From Cladopsammia gracilis (Eukaryota; Cnidaria; Anthozoa; Scleractinia; Dendrophylliidae), in NCBI GenBank assembly GCA_022457155.1, contig JAJGOT010000352.1, positions 466,001-530,000 on the forward strand: DNA of 64,000 nt, read 5' to 3'. Each line of letters opens with the position of its first letter. Position 1 is the stretch's first letter. Shown here piece after piece: positions 51,216 to 62,123 of the stretch. The position numbers and the translations under genes were made by a program. A model generated the notes under the pieces. That model did no database searches. It worked only from the letters and a program-made list of their open reading frames with translations, and was not told the DNA's origin.

Positions 51216-51674
51216 GGCCGGCACACACTAGGGGACATGTTGCGGGGACATGAAGCGGGGACATGTTGCAGCGACAGTTTTCCTCGTATGACATCCCCGT
51301 TTTTGCGAAAAAGGTCTGTTGTGGGGACACAATTTTGTCCCCGCAACATGTTGCATGAAATTCAGCAGGTTTGAATTCGTGCGTCATGAAGCGGGGACAA
51401 AATGACCCCCATTTCGATGTCGCATCGTGTACACTGCTCTTGCAAACTGTCCCCGCTACAAAATAGAAATGAACCAATAAAAACGCGCCATTGATTATCC
51501 CAGGAGCCTTCAGTAGTAGGTGCCCTCAGTGATTTTTGTGATTTTTATACTTCAATCGCTTTGTGTGCACCAGCTTGCGTACTGTCCCTGCAACATGCGC
51601 CAGTATACTGTGCACACGAAGGGGCTTGTCCCCGCTTCATGTCCCTGCAACATGTCCCCTAGTGTGTGCCGGCC
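51216..51674. mobile_element. PIF/Harbinger-like MITE interrupting the YR element
   Basis: 459 bp with inverted ends GGCCGGCACACACTAGGGGA identical at both sides, extending through CATGTTGC(G/A)GGGACATGAAG. Flanked by TTA (51213-51215 and 51675-51677). Inner GGGGACAAA / GTCCCCGC motifs repeat in both orientations. Confidence 0.85.
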
Positions 51675-51677
51675 TTA

Positions 51678-52133
51678 TAGCTTCCGTTAGATGCCCAGTG
51701 TGTCGACACGCAAACGACTATGACTTCCGTTTTTGTCGACAGTGTGGCTACAATCGTAAGACCATACAAAGTTCAAGGAAAACGAAGAACGTGTCTGTTG
51801 ACTTGGACTCCATTGATGCACGTGTTCAGCAGCTTTTTGATTATGACAAGGCGTCTAGTTACGCAAAGCAAAGACTCGCTACAAAAGGAACTTGAACAGT
51901 TTCTTTCTGCCTTGCCTGGCCACGTTACACTTGCAACTGTTACACCACGTGACCTTTGTCGATTTTGGGTTCATAAAGACAATAACGGAAAGACTCAGGT
52001 TCACCGCATAAGTTGCAAGTTCATGAGTCAAAAGGGGAAACACCCTTGTGGTTGTCCTATGCGACTATCTTACAAGACAGTTGATTCCTATATCGGAAAG
52101 TTGCGAGCCATCTTTCATGCGAACGGGATCTGA
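51678..52133 (+). pseudogene. Tyrosine recombinase N-terminal fragment, frameshifted
   Basis: Starts just after the MITE with a zinc-ribbon-like CPVC---(12)---CRQCGYNRK. Near 51870 the reading frame must shift to continue KDSLQKELEQFLSAL, TPRDLCRFWVHKD, HPCGCPMRLSYKTVDSYIG, KLRAIFHA. The block resembles the SAM-like N-terminal domain of phage-integrase-type recombinases in YR retroelements. The catalytic R-H-R-Y half is missing. Confidence 0.55.
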
Positions 52134-52739
52134 CCTATAGATTGGACCCCAGCATGAAGATTGTAATGAACAAAAAATGCTTTAAAAAATCAATTTCCCC
52201 TCCTTCCCCTGCAGCTTAACAAGTGGAAATTCAGTGAACACAAAGGGCTTTATGATATAATGACAGTGTGGTTGAATACCCAAGGATTAATCCATGACTC
52301 CACAGCCAATAGCAAAAAAGCCACCTGGTATAAATCATACAATAGTAATTTTATTCTTTTTAAAAATAGGGAAATAATATTTCTTATGCAATGTATGTTC
52401 TTTTCACCCTTTCTACTTATATATCCTTTGCGAAAGCGTTTACAAATCAATAGAATATGCAACTACAAGTGCATTAGAGTGTACCAAAGTTAAACCACTG
52501 ATACATTGTTCTGAAACACATTAAACACGATTTTAATCCTTCGTTTTCTCCATATTTAATGAACAGTTTAATGAACGGTGTTTGGATATCCCGATGAAAC
52601 ATTCTTCCCTGTGTTTCATATATTACATCAAATTAAAAATAACAGCGTAAAATAGTGTACAACATAAAATTTAATAGCTTACAATAAAAATTATTGTCAT
52701 TTTACCCTAGGTGCTAGAGGCTTTTCTATCACCATCATA

Positions 52740-53435
52740 TTGCACAACTCTTTCGGTTCTTATATCTATGTTGCAAGAAAATTTATTCTCATGGCTCAGT
52801 TACTGAGCAGTATGTACAAAATGTATGTACAAAACACGGCGGCTAGAGTTGTGTTGCAAGTGAGTAAGTTTCAGCATATCACACCTGTTTTGTGTGAGCT
52901 TCACTGGCTACCGATTCAATATCGAATTATTTTTAAGATTCTGCTCCTCGTGTATAAATCACTGAATGGGACATCGCCTAGCTATTTAGCTCAGAAACTA
53001 TATTATCGTTCTCATACTAGATCATTGAGGTCTGTTAGTAATGAACTTTTAATGCAACCTAGATCGTATACCAAGACCTACGGAGATAGAGCATTCGCTG
53101 TTCATGCACCAAGAGAATGGAACTTAAAACCCTATGAAATTCGGAAGTCCAACACCATCTCGAGTTTTAAAAGATCACTTAAGACGTACTTGTTTACTAA
53201 ATTCAGTAATAACGGATCATTGTTTTTATAGATTTGTATATTTTCCATTAGTTTTTGAGCTAATTTTTGTTTAATAGTGATGATTTAATAGTTGCTTTAG
53301 TTTTAATTTTTTCCCTTTTTTTATTCATTGTAAATATAATAGGATATGGTTGTAAATTTGTAATTTTTTTTTCAATAACGTTGTTTATGACTGTAAAGCG
53401 CCTTGAGCATGGGATAAGAGCGCTATAGAAATAAA

Positions 53436-53520
<85 letters not shown>
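52740..53520 (+). pseudogene. CR1/L2-type LINE 3' end with (TTA)n tail
   Basis: The frame 52740-53231 carries QNTAARVVL, HITPVLCELHWLPIQYRI, FKILLLVYKSLNG, YGDRAFAVHAPREWN and SFKRSLKTYLF, the standard C-terminal stretch of CR1/L2 ORF2. The 3' UTR ends CGCCTTGAGCATGGG-ATAAGAGCGCTATA-AATAAAG and then TTATT repeats to 53520. It is 5' truncated, lacks the endonuclease and RT core, and ends 184 bp beyond the PGM3 stop. Confidence 0.85.
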
Positions 53521-53521
<1 letters not shown>

Positions 53522-53704
53522 ATGTTGGTTTGCCTTCAGCCTGCTCACGAATGCATGTTACGAGAAAATGCCTGGTACCCAGGGTATTGTATATTATTTC
53601 TTACAGCAAGAGGAACAAAATGAGAAATTTTACCAAAAGTGTTAACATGTAACTTTTAAAGTGATTCTTTAATTCAGCAATGCTGCATTTTAAAATAGCT
53701 CAAA

Positions 53705-56700
53705 TTATGGTCTATCCCCAATACCCCCAGCTAAATCATAGACTTTCTGACTAACAGCCATCGCCAAAGAATCAGCAGCTTCTCGAGTTTCCGCCTCGGC
53801 ATACACACGGACAATATCCTCGGTACCGGACGGTCGCACAAAGGATCTTGCACTCTTGTAGCCAGAGACAAGTTTGTTAATTTCATCTTGAAGCCCTTCT
53901 GGAGCTGTTACCTTTGTCTCAGCATCTGTCGTTTCAATAACAGAGCGATCCTTGATGGTGACTTTGCGTTGTCTGTTTGGAAGGTCTGTGTAGGTGGCAC
54001 TCCAGTCCTCCAAACTCCAGCCTTTTTCATGGAGGATGCTTTCAACCACTAGCATGTCACTTGCAGCATCACCCACGGTTTGGTTCACTAAATCTATCAT
54101 GCTCAAAAGCTGCTTGGCAGCTTTACACCTCTCGGAGCCTGCGTCTGCATCTTGGATGACAGCCTTCATCTTGTTTACAACATTGTTTGTAAACAGTGCT
54201 GTTCCGTGGCCATTTGCCTCAAAGTAGACACCAATGTCGAATTCCTCAGCTTTGTGGTGAACATGCTTCACTCCTGTTTTTGTGCAAGCCACAGGGACAC
54301 CAAGTGTGTTTTCAGCATATGATGTAGAATTACCATTGGCATACGCTGTCTGGACTATCCCTAAGCCTCTTTCAAGCACAACACCAGTTTTATCAAGTTT
54401 ATCTTTCACATAACCTACCATCAGGGTAGCAATTCTATCACCATCAAGCAAATGGAACTTTCGATCTTTATCACAGTAAAAATACAACACTCTGTCAGCA
54501 TCGCCATCGAATGTCACACATCGATCACCTGGGCTGATGTCCATTCCATCAGGAGCACATTGGTGCAGCTTCACATAATCAGCGCCACACTTCTCGTTAA
54601 GCTTCCCACTTGAACCATCATTGAAAACTACCACTGACACAGTACCCTGCAGGTGCTTAACAAGCTTCCTAATTTTAAGTGCTCCCACCCCATTTGCACC
54701 ATCCAGCTTGACAACAGGCACACCTGTTTTCCCAGACAGTGACCTCAGATCCAAAAAGGCATTTGAGATTTTATGGTAGTATCCTTCCTCTGTTGCTTCG
54801 CCATATTCACCTGCAGTGTTTTGGCATCTCACCATGTAATGCAACTGTGGGGTGGTCAAAACACCTGACAGAAATTGTAAATGTAATCAGTTAACATTTA
54901 CCCAAAAGTAACGGCAACCCACAAGTAATGTTAATTTTTGAACTCTGGCTTTAGAGACCCCTTCTTCCCCTCAAAATTTCCAATGACCTTCCATGGGGGA
55001 GAGTATGAATATTTCTTGGAACTGCACAATTTGTTTCCAGTCAAACATTTATTAAGCAGACACCCTCAGGTAATGCTCTACTGTCAGCTTAATACAGAGT
55101 GCCGCTTAAAGCAGGTTGCCATAGAAAACATCGCAATCAATGCCAAATAATCATCACTCAAATGAATGTTGCAAGTTATCATTAACTTAAACAGCGCATT
55201 TCTGTTTATTTTGTTGAAAGATTATATTTTGCAAAACAAAAGAAAAATAAGTCAGTTCTGACAATCAAAACTCATCAAGACAGTCTTCTATTTCACTGCA
55301 GTTGAAGAATGCAAAGGGGTGGGGCCTACATTTATTTGTTATCACTTTAGTTTTTGCAGTTTCATTTGTTTGGAGCAAGTTATTAACTTTGCAGTTTGAT
55401 GACAATGAGAAATTCTCCTATCCACAGTAACGAGAATAGTCCAACAACAACTCAACCGATCAATCAGGTTAAAACTGGCTCCTTAAATGGATCATGCTCT
55501 TCATCTGACTGATTTAATGCCTCCATTCGGCATGTGTTTTAATTGCTCTCCAATTAGGACCAACTGGTTGAAGAGACCAGAAAAACACAATTTTGTCTTA
55601 ATTGGCACAAGTCTTTACTTATGAGTGTCCATTTAATACAGGTTTTGAACAATAGAAACAACCATTTCGGTGAACTCTTTGGTGTCTGCATCTGTTTAAT
55701 AGGTGTCTGTTTAATACAAGTATTCTTTACAGCAAACATGGGAACATCGCAGCCATGTTGGGGGTCAAAAACAATAGAAATCGTTTGCATGAAAAAGAGT
55801 TTTATTCCCAAAGGGTGGACATTTCAATGTTCTGACCACCAACATGGCCACCATAAAGTTTAAGCCATCCATAAACCATAAAGTTTAAGCCATCCATAAA
55901 AATGGGTGTTTCTTGGTGTTGCAGAAGCTATTGTTGGTTAGCTTTTGTGTGGTGGTGTGGATATTGTTCAGTGTCTTTTGAATCTTTTGTTTTACGTCAT
56001 TTGGTGATCACACCATCTGCAACACCAAGAAACTACCATAAACATTTGTAGAAGTAGAGTTGCAATGTTCAGCAATCCACACTCTAATTCAAACAATTTA
56101 AGCATTTAGCAATGCCTATTTTATACATTGTCTGCTATTAGCCAAAGAAGGGGAGGGGAGGGGGAGGGGGAGGGGAGGGGGAGGGGGAGGGTAGTGGGAG
56201 GAGGAGGGTAGTGGGAGGGGGAGGGGGAGGGGTTACATGATACACATGTACAACGAACTTCTCTCACCATAATCATGACACGATCCACCCAAAGCTTGCA
56301 CGCCATCCATCACAACTTTCACAAACTGCGCCCCACTTGGTCTCGTGTCTCGAGCGATATACACCTCGGCAGGAACGCTCCAATCAATACTGTGTTCCTT
56401 CACCACCCCCGTCAGGACCTCGACGATGTCTTCAGCATTTGCCAACTCCGATGCATGTTTCTCCCACGAGGGCTGCAGCATTTCACCGAGAGGATCAACC
56501 AGCTTGACGCCATTGTCGTGAACTGGGTTATGCGAAGCAGTTACAACCACACCAATAACTTTTCCACCCTTGGCCTTGGAGCGAAGCACAGCAAGAAGAC
56601 CCATGCGGTACATCACAGAGTCGAGAGTGTCTGCTCGCATGCGAAATCCCGCCGTTCCATAAGAGAACTTTACATCGGGTTTTGGGTGTTCCTTGCTAAT

Positions 56701-56730
56701 CTCCGCGGCCTTTTGAAAGAAATCATCCAT
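53705..56730 (-). CDS. PGM3: Phosphoacetylglucosamine mutase
   Basis: Converts GlcNAc-6-phosphate to GlcNAc-1-phosphate in UDP-GlcNAc synthesis (cytosolic), feeding N-glycans, GPI anchors and chitin-type polymers. Two coding exons, 56730-56268 and 54864-53705, join in phase (154 codons plus 1 nt) to give 540 aa (human 542). The phosphoserine loop TASHNP holds the catalytic Ser66. The Mg-binding loop is DGDADR (274-279), the sugar-binding loop EANGHG (370-375) and the phosphate-binding loop RPSGTED (498-504). All key residues are present. A variant ATTAAA signal lies about 32 nt past the stop (53668-53673 on the plus strand). The single 1.4 kb intron holds a G-rich minisatellite and a MITE. 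Confidence 0.98.
55905..56035 (+). mobile_element. MITE shared between NARS1 and PGM3 introns (copy 2)
   Basis: GGTGTTTCTTGGTGTTGCAG left, inverted GTAGTTTCTTGGTGTTGCAG right, interior TTGTTGGTTAGCTTTTGTGT and TTTGGTGATCACACCATCTG. Reverse complement of 47592-47734. Preceded by a short direct duplication ATAAAGTTTAAGCCATCCAT (55854 and 55879). Confidence 0.8.
56149..56232 (+). repeat. GGGGAGGGGGA minisatellite in the PGM3 intron
   Basis: Continuous runs of 3-5 G separated by A or TAGT over about 80 bp, ending 36 bp from the exon 1 donor. On the PGM3 sense strand it is a C/T-rich tract. Confidence 0.85.
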
Positions 56731-56934
56731 GTTAAAAGTGAATATTTAGGGAGCCAAAAAATGCTATTTTTCTCCAAAGCCACGTCGCTTTTTCGTTTCC
56801 AGTCCTCCTTCTCCTTTCTTCACGCCGAACGCATCTTTTCAACAATAAAACCGCTGGCAAAAATTTTTCTTGACTGCATGTTCGCTCTCTTCACTTCTCT
56901 TCTTTTTCGGCCGTAGTTGTGTTCTGCTGAAAAG
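56731..56934. promoter_or_regulatory. Divergent PGM3/RPL36 promoter with RPL36 5' non-coding exon
   Basis: The PGM3 start at 56730 faces away from RPL36. On the plus strand a pyrimidine tract TCACTTCTCTTCTTTTTC (56891-56908) looks like the 5'-TOP initiation site of ribosomal-protein genes, and a donor follows at 56935 (GTAATT). This leaves about 160 bp between the PGM3 ATG and the presumed RPL36 start site. Confidence 0.65.
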
Positions 56935-57257
56935 GTAATTCATCGTTTAATATCTTTGCCATCCCCGAGTGTTTTCTCAATTCACCATATAAAAGTTATT
57001 ACAATTACTTCCCTTGTGTGTACAGATACTCATTTACCCCCGTATTCTGAAACTTAAAGGTTGTTTTCCTCGTTCAAAACACCATGTACTTCTAAGATTG
57101 TCGGTCTCATGACAGTTATTTATACGCACGTTTGAATCTAAGAATAGCTGTGATTATAGCGTCGTTTCTAACCATGAATCTGCGAAAACATTGGTGTCTT
57201 TATGAACAATCTAACGCATGAATTGTTTGCAAATGATTGAATACACAGGAACCAAAA

Positions 57258-57569
57258 ATGGCTCGTAACTTAGAAATGGCCGTGGGACTCCACAAGGGTC
57301 ACAAAACAACGAAGACAGTTCAAAAACCCAAGCCATCCAGGAGAAAAGGGGTAAGAGTGTTGTAACTTGTTTCGTTTAGTATTAAAGCTTACACAGTGTG
57401 CAGATTAAGGTCCAATGTTTTCTATTGTTTTACATGACCCACAAGCTGTAGCTTTAACATTTTTATCATGTATAAGCTTAAACTAGAAATAGTGTTCACT
57501 ATAGCTACCCCCGCTTTTGATAACCTGTTTATGGGATGTGTATTGAATATAAATACTGTGCATACGACT

Positions 57570-57602
<33 letters not shown>

Positions 57603-60424
57603 GGTTAACATCCATGTAAGTAGTCGACATATTTATCTGTAAATTTGACAATGAAATCTATTACAATCATATAGTATTGTGTTTATATTCTGTGTAACAG
57701 CAACATATCGTATGTTATTAAATTCGTGTAATTTTTGAAAAAAAAAATAGAAAAGAAAACAGGTCACCAGAAACCATTACAACAATAACCAAACTTGCAA
57801 CAATGTATTTGTAGACAATATAATGATCTGACAATATCGATGCAACTCTGAGTTCAGTGTTACAAACGTTTGAGTTGAGATTCATCATTCTGTTCTGAGA
57901 TATTTGCGATCTGTTGGATCGAGTCTGTCGACCCCGTTGTTGATTTGTGTCTGACAAACCAAATTTATTCAGTACAGTTTGATGAAACGCGAACTCGTAA
58001 ATGCAAGACCTTCAAATGCTGCAAGATGCGGGTGTGCGGAAAACTCAGACCCAGCGGAAAACTCAGACCCCACGAAATTACAAAAGAAATACACTTCACT
58101 CATGATCAATTCTTTTCACCTCGCGTAAAATGTTTTATTGTCACGCATCAATATGCTGCCAGAACAATTGAACTGTAATTTAGTCGTCGACAGAATGCAC
58201 TTCCTGTTAATTGGCGACTGAAATAACAAGATAACAGCGAGATATTTATCTTGCCCGGTTCATCGTTGTCGATCAAGCAGGGAAAAACTATAAACATGGT
58301 TTAAAATAGCAGCCGGCACTTCGGTTACTTTTCACTGAAAAAATTTTAAAAAAGAGTCGCGAAAATTTTAGTCAAATTTAGTCAGTTGTAGTCATTCATA
58401 GTTATTCATAGCGCAAGATAGAACGGATTTTCCCGTGTTTGCGTAGAAGCGCTCAGATTTGTCTAGACGAAGTTGCATATTTTACGCTTGAGTAAACACC
58501 TGAAGAGAGCGCCATTCAGGAATCGCAACAAAACACGTTAATTCAGATGAATTCCGAGGCTGATATTATTTTAGCCCTTCAAAGCATGCGATGTTTTCAA
58601 CAATCAGTTTTTTAATATCATTTCAAGCTTTCTGGGAAGAAAACTTCTTGTAATCTCGTGGGGTCTGAGTTTTCCGCTGGGTCTGAGTTTTCTGCCGGGT
58701 CTGAGGTTTGAGTTTTCCGAGTCTGAGTTTTCCGCACACCCGCAAGATGCTGCTAGAAGATGGCGAAGCTCGAAGGTGATGAAACGCGACCTCGTGGTTG
58801 CAAGTACCCGACACCACCGTGCGCGCTTGCTAAAATATTAACCGAGACCACCATGCGCGCCTAGTTTCGTCAAATCGAGAATGCTTCGCCCACTACAAAC
58901 ACATTTCTTACTTTTTCAACAAATATTCTTTGTCCTTGTATGTATACACCCGGGGAATCCTAGGGTGCCTCAGGTTTTGGCCTCTGGGCCAAAACCCTGC
59001 GGGGGCAATAAAGGTTGTATGTAAATAATACCCGGGAACCGGGGCAATTACCCGGCTGTGAACTTCATTTTTCCGGCTATAAAAGCTAAGTGCAGCTATA
59101 TAAGAACTAAATTTTTCTCGTTTTTAACCGGCTGTCAGTCCTCTATTTCCAGCTGTTAAAAACTAAATCTACATCCCTGCGAGTTATGGTTACTACAGTT
59201 TTCTCAAAAATGCTGTCCTAGTGTTTAATCAACAGTGAAGTTAACTGGATTTGTGCTTTTTTACATCATCCATGTATAGTTCAGGCCCATAGTACTGCTT
59301 CTTACCAAGCAAGATTAAGTGTACTTTAATTTAATTGCTAGATATTATCAAAATGATCGGCACTGTAGGCCTGGATAATAATAAAGTTGGTTGTTATAAT
59401 TATGATTCTGATGCATGTACTGTAATATGTCTTCTGAATATATTTCTCTTTGCGACTATAATTCTGTGTTGCTTTTCCAGACAAGCAACAAGAGGGTGAA
59501 ATTCATCCGAGATCTCGTACGTGAAGTTGTTGGTTTTGCTCCATATGAAAAACGCTGCATGGAGTTGCTCAGAATTGGCAAGGACAAAAGAGCCTTGAAG
59601 TTCGTTAAAAAGAGGGTAAGAAATTTTTCTACATTTTATCAAAGTGGTTAACAAAGTTTCTCTAACAGAGCTGCCAGAGTGCCTCTGAGACCAAAAATCA
59701 AATTGAAGAATACATGTATGTACATGTACATGAACCTGTTAGGATCCGCATGAAACACGTATTCCTTTAATGCACGAACATGAACGTTGTGTTTATAAAT
59801 TATAAAATTTAGCCTCAAATTGTCAAAATACCTGTGTTAAAACAGTGCTCCCTATCTTTGCTGGACATTTTGAAGCTTTTAGCAATGAAGGAACACTGAA
59901 GACAAACAAATTTGAAGCCAAAGAAAAGAGTCTGCAAACAAGCCACTATCTTGGTTATCCTTAGTAACCAGGCTAAATAAAAACGTGCTCAAGAAATTTG
60001 CACGGTCGGAAAACGGGTAAGTTTAAAAAAAAAAAAACAGAAATTTGCGGAAACCTGGTTAGTTTACGAAGTCCAGAGATGCTTGGGAAATGGAACACAG
60101 TGAAAAACAAGGCCAATTTCTCCTGGTAAATTGTACTCGTCCCATCGGACAAATGCTTTTGGAAATCCACTTGTCCGAGATCAAGAAGTACTCGTATCAG
60201 ACGAGCGGACGAGTGGACGTTTTTTTGCCCTGCTTGATATTCTACAGTGTGTTACAGAGCTATTAACCAATTACTCCAGAATGAAAATGCAGAATAATCA
60301 ACAAAACTAATTTATGTTTATGTACTTGTTTTCCGTTTAGCTTGGAACTCACACCCGTGGAAAGAGAAAGCGCGAGGAAATGCAAGGTGTGATTGCCGCA
60401 ATGAGGAAGCAGCAACAGCATTAA
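57258..60424 (+). CDS. RPL36: 60S ribosomal protein L36 (eL36)
   Basis: Structural protein of the large cytosolic ribosomal subunit. Coding exons 57258-57350, 59481-59615 and 60341-60424 join in phase 0 to give 103 aa (human 105). The protein starts [19 protein letters not shown], has the conserved [18 protein letters not shown] block and the Arg/Lys-rich tail [12 protein letters not shown] preceding 5' non-coding exon ends at 56934, with acceptor at 57248, nine bases before the ATG; that arrangement and the TOP tract are typical of ribosomal-protein genes. AATAAA is at 60438-60443, only 14 nt after the stop. The first coding intron hosts the 712-bp transposon at 58030. Confidence 0.98.
58030..58741. 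mobile_element. MULE-like non-autonomous element in an RPL36 intron
   Basis: 712 bp with inverted ends GGGTGTGCGGAAAACTCAGA (left) and GGGTGTGCGGAAAACTCAGA (right, with an extra CGGAAAACTC unit). Flanked by identical 9-bp GCAAGATGC (58021-58029, 58742-58750). GCGGAAAACTCAGACCC is repeated in tandem at both ends. Nine-bp duplication suggests a Mutator-like source; no transposase frame was seen. Confidence 0.8.
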
Positions 60425-60437
60425 TACTTCTGTTGAT

Positions 60438-60443
60438 AATAAA
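60438..60443 (+). promoter_or_regulatory. RPL36 polyadenylation signal
   Basis: AATAAA 14 nt after the TAA stop, followed by a T-rich stretch near 60465-60485. Confidence 0.85.
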
Positions 60444-61169
60444 GTCCATTTTCTCTGGAAGATTTTTTCTCAATATTGTTTTTCACGAGAGTTTACTTAA
60501 TTATTGTCTTGGGTTATTTAGCCTGTGTAGTTGCTGGTTTTGTTAGCTAGAAAATAAAGTTTTGGTGTTTGAAGCCTTGCCTTAGCATTCCAGCCAAAAC
60601 ATTCCACCAGCAACATCCAGGCAATATTTGTGGAATGGTACCACTAAGGGTACTAAAATCTAAAACGACCAATGTTAGAATTATTGCGTTATCTTTTAGG
60701 GTATAATTCAGCTGAGCCACACCCAGAAAACAAGATTCTGGCAACCTTGTTTCCAGATATCCTGGTGATTAGGTTAAGATTATGATACCTTTAAGGGGTT
60801 CTTCAAAACATTTTCTGACAATCACACAATCACCCCAAGTCATTTGATATAGCCCCCACCCCCCCCCCCCCCCCCCCCACCCCCCCAGCCAGAGAGGATG
60901 CTCCTGAACTTATGATCTGCTGAGTCAGACTAGAGGTACAGATATTATATACAAAACAAATCATTTTTGTACCAAACACATATCAGTGTTTCATATAAGA
61001 GAGGGGTCTCAGGTCAATAACCCAACAAGGCTGGCTTCCTGACCTGACAAATCAAATGGCTAACTTAAGAACATTTAGAGGGACCAACAACCTGTTGACC
61101 CCTTAAAAATATTCATTGACTCCCTGCCCTCGAAAGTTAACTGGAACACTGCATATAATATAACTTAAT

Positions 61170-61296
61170 ATGTATGTTGTGGTTCAATTTTATCCTTGGT
61201 CCAAATTTTATTTTCCTTTGTTTAAAACTCATTATCATACATTACCATAGCCAAAAACAAAGGAACCAAGGATAAAATTGAACCACAACATATATA
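61170..61296. mobile_element. Foldback MITE
   Basis: Inverted arms ATATGTTGTGGTTCAATTTT and their reverse complement, extending through ATCCTTGGT, around a centre that itself has CCTTTGTTT / AAACAAAGG. Confidence 0.8.
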
Positions 61297-61475
61297 TATA
61301 AACACACGAGTATTCAGAGGGTGGGCATCTTGTTTATTAACAGTGTGTTAATATCAAATGATATATATGAAATAAATCATATACGAACTGCGGAAATGAA
61401 ATCAAATGAAGAATGATCCTCGCAGTTGTGAACGCAATTTAAACAATTGCGAAAAGAAGCCTGAAAAAAATTCAG

Positions 61476-61526
61476 GACTTCAACGGGGTTCGAAACCGTG
61501 ACCTCGCGATACCGGTGCGATGCTCT

Positions 61527-61546
<20 letters not shown>
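61476..61546 (-). tRNA. tRNA-Thr(GGT)-like, copy 1 (T-stem mismatch)
   Basis: 71 nt with a complete cloverleaf: GGCTTCA/TGAAGTC acceptor, GCTC/GAGC D stem, loop CCGGTAT. This copy has T in place of G in the T stem (ACGGT-TTCGAAC-CCCGT). Position 33 is C instead of the near-universal T in all copies. Confidence 0.55.
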
Positions 61547-61561
<15 letters not shown>

Positions 61562-61784
61562 AGGTCAATTGTAGGTTCATATGTTCCCGTGAAAGGAGTG
61601 AATGTGAAATGATATATATGAAATAAATCATATATGAACTGCGGAAATGAAATCAAATGAAGAATGATCCTCGCAGTTGTGAACGCAATTTAAACAATTG
61701 CGAAAAGAAGCCTGAAAAAAATTTTCATATATATCATTTGACATTCACTCCTTTCACGGGAACATATGAACCTACAATTGACCT

Positions 61785-61799
<15 letters not shown>

Positions 61800-61819
<20 letters not shown>

Positions 61820-61870
61820 AGAGCATCGCACCGGTATCGCGAGGTCACGGGTTCGAACCCCGTTGAAGTC
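61800..61870 (+). tRNA. tRNA-Thr(GGT)-like, copy 2
   Basis: 71 nt. Acceptor GGCTTCA pairs with TGAAGTC (one G-T), D stem GCTC/GAGC, T arm ACGGG-TTCGAAC-CCCGT fully paired. The anticodon loop CCGGTAT gives GGT (Thr), but the stem has an A-C mismatch at its top and C at position 33. A functional gene is possible; a SINE head is as likely. Confidence 0.6.
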
Positions 61871-62052
61871 CTGAATTTTTTTCAGGCTTCTTTTCGCAAT
61901 TGTTTAAATTGCGTTCACAACTGCGAGGATCATTCTTCATTTGATTTCATTTCCGCAGTTCATATATGATTTATTTCATATATATATCATTTGACATTCA
62001 CTCCTTTCACGGGAACGTATGAACCTACAATTGACCTGCTCCCAACGTCGGT

Positions 62053-62123
62053 GGCTTCATAGCTCAGTTGGTAGAGCATCGCACCGGTATCGCGAGGTCA
62101 CGGGTTCGAACCCCGTTGAAGTC
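62053..62123 (+). tRNA. tRNA-Thr(GGT)-like, copy 3
   Basis: Same 71-nt sequence as copy 2, 253 bp downstream, in the same orientation and with matching flanks. Confidence 0.6.

Noticed and set aside
51113..51477. Frames of 78-97 codons over the TTA-flanked element
   Set aside because: By-products of the GGGGACATG-rich inverted repeats of the MITE.
56275..56916. 213-codon open frame on the plus strand over PGM3 exon 1 and its promoter
   Set aside because: It is the antisense shadow of a conserved PGM3 exon and reads across the divergent promoter; its translation has no family resemblance.
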